A stretch of DNA of 64,000 bases from positions 124,001-188,000 of the forward strand of contig JAJFGN010000028.1 in assembly GCA_021776115.1 (NCBI GenBank), given 5' to 3'. Below the pieces are notes generated by a model. The model was not told the DNA's origin. It searched no databases and was given only the letters and a program-made list of their open reading frames with translations. This DNA is from Kiloniellaceae bacterium. Its GTDB lineage: Bacteria > Pseudomonadota > Alphaproteobacteria > Kiloniellales > J153. The position numbers and the translations under genes are program-made. Shown piece after piece: positions 1 to 8,033 of the stretch. Positions within the stretch are counted from its first letter, which is position 1; the number at the start of each line of letters is the position of its first letter.

Positions 1-355
1 TAAAAAACGGCTTGCAGAGGTAGTCGTAAGCACCTTCCTGGATCGCCTGAACAGCGGTGTCGACCGAAACGTAGGCAGTCATCATGATCGCGATGACCTC
101 GGGCCGATATGCGCGCAGTTCGCGGATTAGCTGCACACCGCTGCCCCGGCCGAGTCTAATGTCGATAAGCGCGATCGCCACGCTGTGCCGCTTGAGCACC
201 TTGATAGCGTCGTTTGCCGAATAGGCAGTTTCAACCGCGAAGCCTTCTAGGCGCAAAAGCTGCGCCAGGCTGTCCGCGAAGTCCCGATCATCGTCGATGA
301 CCAGTATGTCGCGTGTCGGGTCCGTATCGGCCGCCAAGTCACTTCCTTCTCTCAT
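1..355 (-). CDS. Two-component response regulator, receiver domain (partial, cut by window start)
   Basis: Reading the minus strand from the ATG at 355 gives a CheY-type receiver domain: an acidic pocket in DILVIDDDRDF, a phospho-acceptor Asp in ALIDIRL, the conserved Thr in IMMTAY and Lys in CKPF. The frame runs off the left edge, so the output domain is unseen. It begins 32 bp after the stop of the permease-kinase fusion on the same strand and is almost certainly its cognate regulator. The receiver style recalls NtrC-type regulators, but without the rest of the gene the effector class cannot be named. Confidence 0.85.
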   Translation of the reverse strand, partial: MREGSDLAADTDPTRDILVIDDDRDFADSLAQLLRLEGFAVETAYSANDAIKVLKRHSVAIALIDIRLGRGSGVQLIRELRAYRPEVIAIMMTAYVSVDTAVQAIQEGAYDYLCKPFF

Positions 356-386
356 TACTCCAATCCAGGCCCGTTTTGAGTATCGG

Positions 387-3077
387 TCAAACCGACTCCC
401 GCAACTCCGCTGTCACCGGCGAGTCGCCTTGGTGCTCGGGCGCGAATGGCAGCATAACGGTTACCGTCGTACCCTTGCCTACTTCACTGTCGACGTCGAC
501 GCTGCCACCGTGCTGATCAGCGATGCGCTTGATCAGTGGCATGCCGAGGCCGACGCCGAACGCCTTCGTGCTGAACAGGGGCTCGAACATGTGGCGCTTG
601 ACCTCGGCGCTCATGCCGGGTCCTGTGTCGCTGATCGAGATCGCCACCATGCGTTCCAGGTTGCGCGTGCGCACGATCACTTCCTGCGGGCGGCCCGTAT
701 GCTCTTCCATGGACTGGGTCGCATGAAATGCGTTTTGCAGGATGTTAACGAAGGCCTGGCGGAGCTTCTCGCTGTCGATCAGCAATTTGGCGCCCGACTT
801 CAGGTCGAAACAAACCTTCACCCCACTTGGGTCTCGCATCTCCCTAATCTGCTGTTCGATCCAGTCATCGATCGCGACCGGTCGAAGAGTTGCCTCGCGC
901 TTGCGCGAAAATTCCAGTAAATCCTCGATGATCCGGACGCAACGCCATACGTTTCTCTGGATCCGTTGCAGCTCCTCGCGAACATGAGGCTCAGTGCCGT
1001 CGAGATACCGGGTCAGAACCGACACCGACGTCATCAGGGTGCCCAAAGGATTGCGCAGTTCGTGGCTGACCGTTGCCGTCAGTTGTCCGATCGTCGCAAG
1101 CCGCTCTGTCTGCGCTAGTTCATGCTGGGTTTCGCGCAGTTTTTCGAGCGAAGTGACGAGGTCGCGCTCCGCCAGCTCCCGGCTTTCGTGCGACAATACG
1201 ATCCACCAGGACCCGATGCAAAGTAGCGGCAGGAGCGCCAAGTAGACCCGCATGAGGAGCGTACCGCTGTCCAAGGCCGCGGCATCCACGTCGAGATCCA
1301 TCATCCGATAGACCAACAGGAAGAGACCTGCGATCACGACGGCGAGCGACAAGAGAATGCCCAGGAACTTCGCCAAGCGCTGGATCGTGTTTGGCGCCAG
1401 CTTCCGGGTGAAAGACCGGCCGACGTAGCTGGATTTCTTCTTTAGCAGGTCGGAAATCGGCTTCTTGCAGCTGTCGTGACAGTGTGCGTCGAGGCTGCAG
1501 CACAGCGAGCAGATCGGCCCATCGTAGAAGGGGCAGCCCGCCATGTCGTTCGGCTCGTAGGAATACGCGCAGATGCTGCAGCGCACGGTGCTTTGCCCCT
1601 GCGGCAGCAGGTCCGAAGCCGCCTCTGGCTCCCTTGCCAGGTAGTATTTGCCCTTGGTCAAAACGCCGAGCAGGATTGCCACCGCGAAGGCGACGGTAAA
1701 GGAGATAGGGGCCGAATAGGCTTCCGCGACGGGACCGAAAGCGCCAGCGAAGCTTGAAACCGATATGACCGATGCGACCGCCATCGCGCCGCAGCCCACG
1801 GGATTGACGTTGTAGAGATGGGCGCGCTTGAACTCGATGAAGGACGGGCTGATCCGCATCGGCTTGAGCACGACAAGATCGGCGAAAATGGCGGCGATCC
1901 AGGCAATCGCGATGTTGGAGTATACCGCCAGAACAATCTCCAGGGTCTCGAAGATGCCGAGCAGCATGAGCAGAAGTGAGATCAGGATATTGAAGACAAG
2001 CCAGACGACCCGGCCCGGATGATAGTGGGTCACCCGCGAGTAGAAGTTCGACCACGCCAGCGATCCCGCGTAGGCATTGGTCACATTGATCTTAACCTGG
2101 GAGATGAGGACGAAGACGGTCGCTGCGGCTAGCACGATGGAAGGATCGGAACTGACATATTTGTAGGCCGTTATGTACATATGAATTGGCTCTACCGCAT
2201 CGCTTTGAGCAACGCCGGCACTGACCGCGAGAACCGCGAGGAGACTGCCGGCGATAATCTTCAGGCCGCCGATCAGAATCCATCCGGGCCCGGCCGCGAC
2301 GACCGCCGCCCACCAGGAAAACCTATTGCTCTTCGTCTTATCGGGCAGGAATCGCAGATAGTCGACCTGCTCGCCAATCTGCACGACGAGGGAAAAGACC
2401 ACCCCAGTCGCGGCACCGAACGCCAGATAGTTAAAGTCGCTCGACCCGTCGGCGGCTTTCGAGAAAGCAAGCCAGTCACGGAGCACCTGCGGTTCCTCGA
2501 TGAAAATGAAGACGAAAGGCGTCACCAGCATAAGCGCCCAAAGCGGCTGCGTGAGGATCTGAAGCCGACTGATCATGGTAATGCCCATGAAGGCGATCGG
2601 GATGATCACGAGCGAGGACACGATATAGCCGATCACCAGCGGGATATCGGCGTATATTCTGAGCGCCTGCGCCATGATCGCCGCCTCGAGGGCGAAGAAG
2701 ATGAAGGTGAAGGACGCGTAGATGAGCGACGTCACCGTCGACCCGATATAGCCGAACCCGGCCCCGCGGGTCAGAAGGTCCATGTCGATATTGTACTTGC
2801 TGGAATAGTACGCGATCGGAAAACTGGTCACGAATATGCAAAGGCAAACGACCAGAATCGCGGCGAAAGCGTTGCTGAAGCCATAGCTCAGGGTAATCGC
2901 GCCGCCGATCGCCTCCAAGGCGAGGAAGGAAATTCCGCCCAAAGCCGTGTTAGAGATCGTAAAGGGCGACCAGCGCCTGAAGGACTTGGCAGCGTAACGG
3001 AGCGAATAATCCTCAAGCGTCTCATTCGCGATCCACGATTGATAAGAGCGCTTGGCTGGAACCGTCGCCGAAGTCAT
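387..3077 (-). CDS. NCS1-family permease fused to a sensor histidine kinase
   Basis: About 896 aa. Residues ~1-475 resemble the nucleobase:cation symporter-1 family (purine/cytosine/allantoin permeases) with about 12 hydrophobic segments. Residues ~499-545 form a cysteine-rich block (CSIC, then CPF, CSLCC, HCHDSC) that could bind metal. Two more hydrophobic segments follow, then a HisKA domain (phospho-His in TVSHELRNPLG, near residue 669) and an HATPase domain with N box (NILQNAFHA), G1 (DTGPGM) and G2 (GVGLG). The ATG at 3077 is preferred over an in-frame TTG 48 codons upstream because NCS1 homology begins just after it. Fusion of a transporter to a kinase parallels CbrA (an SSS symporter-kinase). 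The likely role is to sense an N-containing solute, and the amide cluster nearby makes a nitrogen compound plausible; both points are inference. Confidence 0.85.
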   Translation of the reverse strand: MTSATVPAKRSYQSWIANETLEDYSLRYAAKSFRRWSPFTISNTALGGISFLALEAIGGAITLSYGFSNAFAAILVVCLCIFVTSFPIAYYSSKYNIDMDLLTRGAGFGYIGSTVTSLIYASFTFIFFALEAAIMAQALRIYADIPLVIGYIVSSLVIIPIAFMGITMISRLQILTQPLWALMLVTPFVFIFIEEPQVLRDWLAFSKAADGSSDFNYLAFGAATGVVFSLVVQIGEQVDYLRFLPDKTKSNRFSWWAAVVAAGPGWILIGGLKIIAGSLLAVLAVSAGVAQSDAVEPIHMYITAYKYVSSDPSIVLAAATVFVLISQVKINVTNAYAGSLAWSNFYSRVTHYHPGRVVWLVFNILISLLLMLLGIFETLEIVLAVYSNIAIAWIAAIFADLVVLKPMRISPSFIEFKRAHLYNVNPVGCGAMAVASVISVSSFAGAFGPVAEAYSAPISFTVAFAVAILLGVLTKGKYYLAREPEAASDLLPQGQSTVRCSICAYSYEPNDMAGCPFYDGPICSLCCSLDAHCHDSCKKPISDLLKKKSSYVGRSFTRKLAPNTIQRLAKFLGILLSLAVVIAGLFLLVYRMMDLDVDAAALDSGTLLMRVYLALLPLLCIGSWWIVLSHESRELAERDLVTSLEKLRETQHELAQTERLATIGQLTATVSHELRNPLGTLMTSVSVLTRYLDGTEPHVREELQRIQRNVWRCVRIIEDLLEFSRKREATLRPVAIDDWIEQQIREMRDPSGVKVCFDLKSGAKLLIDSEKLRQAFVNILQNAFHATQSMEEHTGRPQEVIVRTRNLERMVAISISDTGPGMSAEVKRHMFEPLFSTKAFGVGLGMPLIKRIADQHGGSVDVDSEVGKGTTVTVMLPFAPEHQGDSPVTAELRESV

Positions 3078-3268
3078 TGCTATGAATCTCAGCGTTTTTG
3101 TTCGGGCACCGTTCACCGGTCTACTTCGAGCCGTGCGGGGACGAATGAACAGCTTAGCCGCGGCGCCAAATTCGATCACGACCCCGGGTGGAAGCCTAGG
3201 CCGGTCCACGAGAGGGCGCAAGATGGTGATGTCAGGTTAAAGCGAACCGGTCTTCAAATTCGCCTGTT

Positions 3269-3982
3269 TTACACGCAGCAGGCCGCAAGCTGACGCCACT
3301 CGGCCAAGGCGTCGGAGCGATTTTTCTTGAAAATGTCGCGGCGGTTGAGGTGACGGTCCTGACTAAAATGGCTGCGGATTGACGAGTGGATCGAAACGAA
3401 TTTCTGTAGCGCTTTCGCGCTCCTGCATTTCGCCATCGCCCGCTCCCGTCGCCGGAAAGGCTGGTGTGAGATTTCGGCTCTGTTGTTGAGCCAGCGGCCC
3501 GCCTCCTGACGTTCGGCATTTCCGATGGCCTTCATCGCCGCACGATAGAACCGGCGCCGGCCCATCACGATCGCTACTGGATGGCCGTATCGTTTTATCG
3601 CTTTACGCAAAAACCTCAGTGCAGCCATGCGATCCCGCTGATTCGTAACGTAGCCTCCAGAATCTCGCTCTCGTGGTCAACCGTGCGCCAGAGATAGTAG
3701 GTTTCGCCATTTATACGACGAAAGCCTCTTCCAGATGCCAGCCCCATTGCATCCTGGCCAGTATTTGTGCGGAACGCTTCTTCCTGATCTCGGCTGCGAA
3801 CATCGGTCCGAACCGATCTCACCAAGCTCTGACGTTTCATGGCTGATGTCGGTCCCGCGTTCGTGGAGGAGGTCCTCCACCTGTCGTAGCGACAGCGGGA
3901 AGCGGACATACATCATCACCGCCAAGCGGATAGTCTCGAGCGACGTCTTAAAATAACAGAACGGAATGGATTTCTCATCCAC
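3269..3982 (-). pseudogene. IS6-family transposase pseudogene (multiple frameshifts)
   Basis: Pieces of an IS6-like DDE transposase lie in two minus-strand frames. The N-terminus (frame from a GTG at 3982) carries RLAVMMYVRFPLSLRQVEDL. A middle part carrying RINGETYYLWRTVDHESE is in another frame around 3650-3760. The C-terminus (3269-3628) carries RWLNNRAEISHQPFRRRER. At least two frameshifts separate them. The second catalytic Asp, expected in an IVTD-like context, is replaced (IVMGRRR), so even a repaired protein would be inactive. I could not recognise terminal inverted repeats. Compare the copy at 20557-21252. Confidence 0.85.
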
Positions 3983-4049
3983 GGAGGTTACGGGGCGCGC
4001 CTCACCAGCTCAAGTTAGTTTCCCCCGACACTGCCTGCCCGCGGCTCTC

Positions 4050-4934
4050 TCAATACCAGCCGCGCTTGATGTCCGCGCCCAGGTTCTCGGCGTAGAGATC
4101 AATGCGCCTGTCGCGTAACACCTGGTTGAAGTCGTTCCAGCTACGCCTACGCCGCGCGTCCGAAAGGTTAGCGTCGGCGATCACCATTTCCTCGCGGTCC
4201 TCGCTGGCCGGTCCGGCAATCGGCCATCCAGTGTAGCTAACCACCAGGCTGTTGCCGATAAAAGGCTGGCCGCGTTCGGTGCCTATCCGGTCGGCAGCGG
4301 CCACGAACATAGAATTGGAATGGGCCCCGCCCATGGCCAGGATAGTGGACATCTTCGGCTGGTTGGCGGGCTGCGACTGCATGGGGACCCAGTTGGTCGG
4401 CACGCAGAGGATATCGGCACCCTGCAGCGCCGCAAGCCGGAACACTTCGGGGAACCAGATGTCATAACAGACCGCCATCGCGATGCGGCCAATGTCGGTG
4501 TGGAACACCGGTACCCCCAGATTGCCCGGCTCGAAGAACAGATTTTCGGCCGCCCAGAGGTGGTTCTTGCGGTAGGTGCCGATCACGCCTTGTGCATCGA
4601 TTAGCACGGCGGAATTATAGAGCGCACGCCCCTCGCGCTCCGCGATGCCGGCAACGATATGTATCTTGTGGCGCGCCGCGGCATCCGCCCAGGCCCGGCA
4701 GGTCGGTCCGCCGGGGATCTCCTCGGCCATGGCTAAGGCTTCTTCGCGGGTGTTGAAAACGTAACCGCTGTTACACAGCTCGGGCATCACCACCAGGTTG
4801 GCGCCAGCTTCCGCGGCCTGGTCGATCATCTCCAGACTGTGGGCTAGATTCCGATCTTTCTCACCAACATTGGGCTCCATTTGAAGGCAGGCAATTCGGA
4901 CTTTGCTTTCGGGTTCGGATTCGCTCGTCGTCAT
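4050..4934 (-). CDS. Nitrilase-superfamily amidohydrolase
   Basis: 294 aa carbon-nitrogen hydrolase. The Glu-Lys-Cys triad is visible: E52 in MPELCNSGY, K123 in YRKNHLW and C156 in VCYDIWFPE. Members hydrolyse amides, N-carbamoyl compounds or nitriles in the cytoplasm; the exact substrate cannot be read from sequence. The ATG at 4934 is chosen because homology starts at VRIACLQME just after it; a longer in-frame extension upstream overlaps the amidase gene. It is the last gene of a minus-strand operon, 25 bp behind the amidase, which supports a role in stepwise release of ammonia from imported amides. Confidence 0.88.
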   Translation of the reverse strand: MTTSESEPESKVRIACLQMEPNVGEKDRNLAHSLEMIDQAAEAGANLVVMPELCNSGYVFNTREEALAMAEEIPGGPTCRAWADAAARHKIHIVAGIAEREGRALYNSAVLIDAQGVIGTYRKNHLWAAENLFFEPGNLGVPVFHTDIGRIAMAVCYDIWFPEVFRLAALQGADILCVPTNWVPMQSQPANQPKMSTILAMGGAHSNSMFVAAADRIGTERGQPFIGNSLVVSYTGWPIAGPASEDREEMVIADANLSDARRRRSWNDFNQVLRDRRIDLYAENLGADIKRGWY

Positions 4935-4959
4935 GGCGGGGCCTCGATCAGGTTTCGGT

Positions 4960-6354
4960 TCAAAGTTGCGGTCGTCGCGTCCACCAGTCGTGGCTTTGCT
5001 CGTAGGCGTGGGCGACGCGCAGCGCCATCGCCTCGTCAAAGGGTTTCGCGGTAATCTGCATGCCGATCGGCAAGCCATCGCGATCAAAGCCGCAGGGGAT
5101 CGAGATCGCTGGCAGGCCGGTCAGGTTGAAGGGATAGGTCAGGCGCCAGGATGCGGCCAGGACGCTTTCCGGTCCACCGGCGATCTCAACCGTCGTGGCG
5201 TCGTGGGCCCAGGCGGTCAATGGGGTGGTCGGCGTGACGATTGCATCCAGGTCCTCAAATGCCTCGTGGAAGTCCTGGATCAGCACCCGGCGGAACTGCT
5301 CCGCCTTCAGGTAGTCCGGCCCGGTCACCAGGCGGCCCATCTCGACCAAGGTGCGAACGTCCGGCTCAAACTGCGCTGTCAAGCCGGCGCGCAGCGAGGC
5401 GTCGTGATAGGCAGTTGAGGACGACAGCTCGATCGCAAAGATCGCGCCCAGGCCGTATTCCAGGTTCGGGACCTCGAAGTCGCGGATCGTGGCGCCGATT
5501 GAGGCGAGATCGCCGATCGCCGTTTCGATTGCCTCCGCCACCACCACCTGGTTACGCCCGAAAAAATGATTCCGGCACACCCCGATGCGCAAACCCTGCA
5601 GGGATTGGCCCAAGGCCGCCGTGTAGTCGGGGACCAGGCGGTCCTGACAGGAGGGGTCGCCTGGATCGGGGCCGGAAAGCGCGCGGAGCAGGAGCGCGGC
5701 GTCGCCGACCGTGCGGGTCAAGGGGCCGGCATGATCGAGCGACCAGCTATGAGGCACGATACCGCTGCGCCCAATGCGGCCGAAGGTCGGCTTGAGTCCA
5801 ACCGTACCGCAGAGGCTGGCGGGGATGCGGATCGAGCCGCCGGTATCTGAGCCCAAGGCCGCCGAGGCAAGCCCAGCCATTACCGCCGCGGCCGAGCCAC
5901 CGCTCGAACCACCGGGCACGCGCTCTAGATCCCAAGGGTTACGGGTCGGCGGCGTCACCGTGCCCCAGGCAAACTCGTGCAGCCGGGTCTTGCCGATCAC
6001 TATCGCCCCGGCCGCGCGCAGTTGCGCGACCGCATGGGAATCTTTCATGGGAAAGGTGATGTCCGGCACCGCCGTGCCCGCCTTGGTAGGCATGTCGCGG
6101 GTCAGATAGTTGTCTTTGATCGCGATTGGGACACCGTGCAACGGTCCTTTCCAGCGGCCCTGGCGAATTTCCCGCGCCGCCTCCCGGGCATCGTCGAGCG
6201 CGCTTTGCGAGACTTGGACAAAGCTTTTCAGCATCTCATCGTGCCGCCGAATTCGGTCGAGCGCGGCTTCGACCAGCGCGACCGGCGACAGCCGCCCGGC
6301 GTGAAGTTCCGGGGCCAGCGCTTCGATGGGCCGGTCCAGGGGCTCGGCGCTCAC
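4960..6354 (-). CDS. Amidase-signature family amidase (AtzE/GatA-like)
   Basis: 464 aa. The Ser-cisSer-Lys machinery is visible: K80 (IAIKDNY), the GGSSGG loop around residues 148-153, and nucleophile S174 in DTGGSIRIP. The GTG at 6354 is preferred: GAGGAGA lies about 7-10 nt upstream and the GTG overlaps the previous stop as GTGA. An ATG 21 nt further upstream has no visible ribosome site. Its partner just upstream is a 70-aa AtzG/GatC-like protein, so the enzyme may act as a heteromeric amidase like AtzE-AtzG. Plausible substrates are small amides or carbamoyl compounds taken up by the linked ABC system; this is inference. Confidence 0.88.
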   Translation of the reverse strand: MSAEPLDRPIEALAPELHAGRLSPVALVEAALDRIRRHDEMLKSFVQVSQSALDDAREAAREIRQGRWKGPLHGVPIAIKDNYLTRDMPTKAGTAVPDITFPMKDSHAVAQLRAAGAIVIGKTRLHEFAWGTVTPPTRNPWDLERVPGGSSGGSAAAVMAGLASAALGSDTGGSIRIPASLCGTVGLKPTFGRIGRSGIVPHSWSLDHAGPLTRTVGDAALLLRALSGPDPGDPSCQDRLVPDYTAALGQSLQGLRIGVCRNHFFGRNQVVVAEAIETAIGDLASIGATIRDFEVPNLEYGLGAIFAIELSSSTAYHDASLRAGLTAQFEPDVRTLVEMGRLVTGPDYLKAEQFRRVLIQDFHEAFEDLDAIVTPTTPLTAWAHDATTVEIAGGPESVLAASWRLTYPFNLTGLPAISIPCGFDRDGLPIGMQITAKPFDEAMALRVAHAYEQSHDWWTRRPQL

Positions 6355-6563
6355 CGCTCTGTCTCCTCGTCGCATGTGCCGCCGGTCGGATCGAAGACCA
6401 CCGCCGGATGTACGTCGGTGAGGTTGAGGTTGCGTAGCTTGCGTAACTCCACAAGAATATCGGAGAAGGCGGCTAGGTTTTCCTCAAGACGCTCCGGCGT
6501 GACCTCCAACCCCAGGACGTCCCGATAAGGATTCAAGGACGCGCCCGCCTTGGGCGCGGTCAT
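6351..6563 (-). CDS. Small AtzG/GatC-like amidase partner protein
   Basis: 70 aa, no membrane segment. The C-terminal part (KLRNLNLTDVHPAVVFDP) resembles the closing segment of AtzG/DUF4089 and GatC-type small subunits, which stabilise an amidase by wrapping around it. The helix-like N-terminal half (TPERLEENLAAFSDILVEL) fits the same fold. The assignment rests on size, motif and context: it sits directly between DUF1028 and amidase genes, coupled to both by ATGA and GTGA overlaps. It would be easily missed because of its length. Confidence 0.6.
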   Translation of the reverse strand: MTAPKAGASLNPYRDVLGLEVTPERLEENLAAFSDILVELRKLRNLNLTDVHPAVVFDPTGGTCDEETER

Positions 6564-7303
6564 GGCGCGCTGCCCCCGCCGCCGGGCCGCTCGGGCGGTG
6601 GGTTCAGCAGCATCTCGCTGACCGAATCCAGCAAGCCGCCCGCCGGCTTGCCGCGTTTAGGCATGCCCTCGACGAACGGCAGCAGTTGCAATCTGGCGAT
6701 GGTCGCGATGCGGCGCAGCTCGATGACCGGTTGCGGGTGCTCGTCGACGCGCAGATCGAGCCAGGGATAGTCCTCGGTGTAATGAACCCGAAGTGCCGCC
6801 GACTGCTTGCCGCGCTTGTCGCCGCCAGCGGTATTGCCGGCCTCGAGCGCCAGCAGCAAGCGTTCGGCCAGGTCCTCCGCCGCGTTGCCCTGGAACGCCT
6901 TGGCCATGGCGGTCAGGGTCGCCTCGCCGACCAACATGTTACCTTGAATCGCGAAGTCCGCCTCGGTGATGTGGCCGTACCACGGCGTGCAGCTCTCGCC
7001 CGACCAGGAAGCGCTGCGGCCCTGGGCGTCAACCACGCCGGCCTGGCGCAAGGCGGCGCCGTCGTCGTCGGCCATGACCCGATTAAGCGCTTCGGGCCCC
7101 GGTGTACCCTGCTCCATCAGGTGCAGCGCCTCGATGGCCAGGTAGGGATTGACCCAGGACTGCGTCGAAACCGCACCGACGCCGGCCTTCACATAAGGGC
7201 AGATCGCGCCCACCGCGGGTAACGCGGTACTGACTGCGACCCCCAGCATGCCGCTGCGTGGGCATCGGCCGACGATCGAGAAGGTTGTTAGATGTAAGCT
7301 CAT
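6560..7303 (-). CDS. DUF1028 family protein (Ntn-hydrolase-like fold)
   Basis: 247 aa. It starts with the typical TTFSIVGRCPRSGMLGVAVST, followed by a Gly/Ala-rich core (GAVSTQSWVNPYL) and the IQGNMLVG motif found across DUF1028. The family is predicted to have an Ntn-hydrolase-like fold and is often found with amidases and peptide or amide ABC transporters; the reaction is not established. It starts 16 bp after the LivF stop and is coupled by ATGA to the AtzG-like gene, so it belongs to the amide operon. Confidence 0.85.
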   Translation of the reverse strand: MSLHLTTFSIVGRCPRSGMLGVAVSTALPAVGAICPYVKAGVGAVSTQSWVNPYLAIEALHLMEQGTPGPEALNRVMADDDGAALRQAGVVDAQGRSASWSGESCTPWYGHITEADFAIQGNMLVGEATLTAMAKAFQGNAAEDLAERLLLALEAGNTAGGDKRGKQSAALRVHYTEDYPWLDLRVDEHPQPVIELRRIATIARLQLLPFVEGMPKRGKPAGGLLDSVSEMLLNPPPERPGGGGSAP

Positions 7304-7319
7304 GGCAGGCCTTCCTGCT

Positions 7320-8033
7320 TCAGACCGAAAGGTGATCGGCGATGCGTGCGGCGGCGCTAGGCGCGTCGCTCTTGCCCTCGTCGTCGATCTCGCCGAGTTT
7401 CACGACCACCCAGCGATCCGCGACCTCCAACGCGAAACGGACGTTCTGTTCAACCAGCAGCATGGCCACGCCGGTCCGCGCGCGCTCCGCCAATAGCGCC
7501 TTGGCGAGCCGTTCGATGATCGAAGGCTGCAGCCCCTCGGTGATCTCGTCGACCAGCATCATCTTGGGACGGGCCATTAGGGCGCGCGCGATCAACATCA
7601 TCTTTTGCTCGCCACCGGACAGCGTTCCAGCGCGCTGGCTAAGCCGTTCTCTGAGGAAGGGAAACACCTCGCCGACCCGTTCCAGTTCCTCATCGAACCA
7701 CTTCGCTTCGGGCTGACCGAGGCGCAGGTTGTCGCCCACACTCAGGTCCTGAAAGATGGCCTGCTCCTGCGGTGTGTAGGCAATGGCCTGGCGCGCGATG
7801 CGGTACGGTGGTTCACGGGTGACATCGCGCCCGTGCAGTGTGATCTGCCCCTCGCGCGCGGGCAGGAAGCCCATCACGGTCTTAAGCAGCGTGCTCTTAC
7901 CCATGCCGTTCTTGCCAAGCAGCGCGACAATTTCGCCCGGCGCCACGGTGAAGTTGATGCCGCGCACCACGATCGCCTCGCCATAGCCGCTGGTCAACCC
8001 GCTGACCGCCAGTGTAGCTGCTGCGCCGCTCAT
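7320..8033 (-). CDS. LivF/UrtE-type ABC transporter ATP-binding protein
   Basis: 237 aa ATPase of the branched-chain amino acid/urea/amide class. It has Walker A GKNGMGKST, signature LSGGEQKMM and Walker B MMLVDEITEGL with ITEGLQPSIIERL, which is UrtE/LivF-like. It overlaps the upstream permease-ATPase fusion by ATGA. With that fusion, LivH and the periplasmic binding protein it forms a complete importer (LivF, LivG domain, LivM domain, LivH). Confidence 0.9.
   Translation of the reverse strand: MSGAAATLAVSGLTSGYGEAIVVRGINFTVAPGEIVALLGKNGMGKSTLLKTVMGFLPAREGQITLHGRDVTREPPYRIARQAIAYTPQEQAIFQDLSVGDNLRLGQPEAKWFDEELERVGEVFPFLRERLSQRAGTLSGGEQKMMLIARALMARPKMMLVDEITEGLQPSIIERLAKALLAERARTGVAMLLVEQNVRFALEVADRWVVVKLGEIDDEGKSDAPSAAARIADHLSV

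Noticed and set aside
2181-3293. A 370-codon plus-strand open frame opposite the permease-kinase gene
   Set aside because: It is antisense to a well-supported NCS1 domain, is extremely rich in Arg/Asp/Glu/His without any recognisable motif, and reflects the high GC of the opposite strand.
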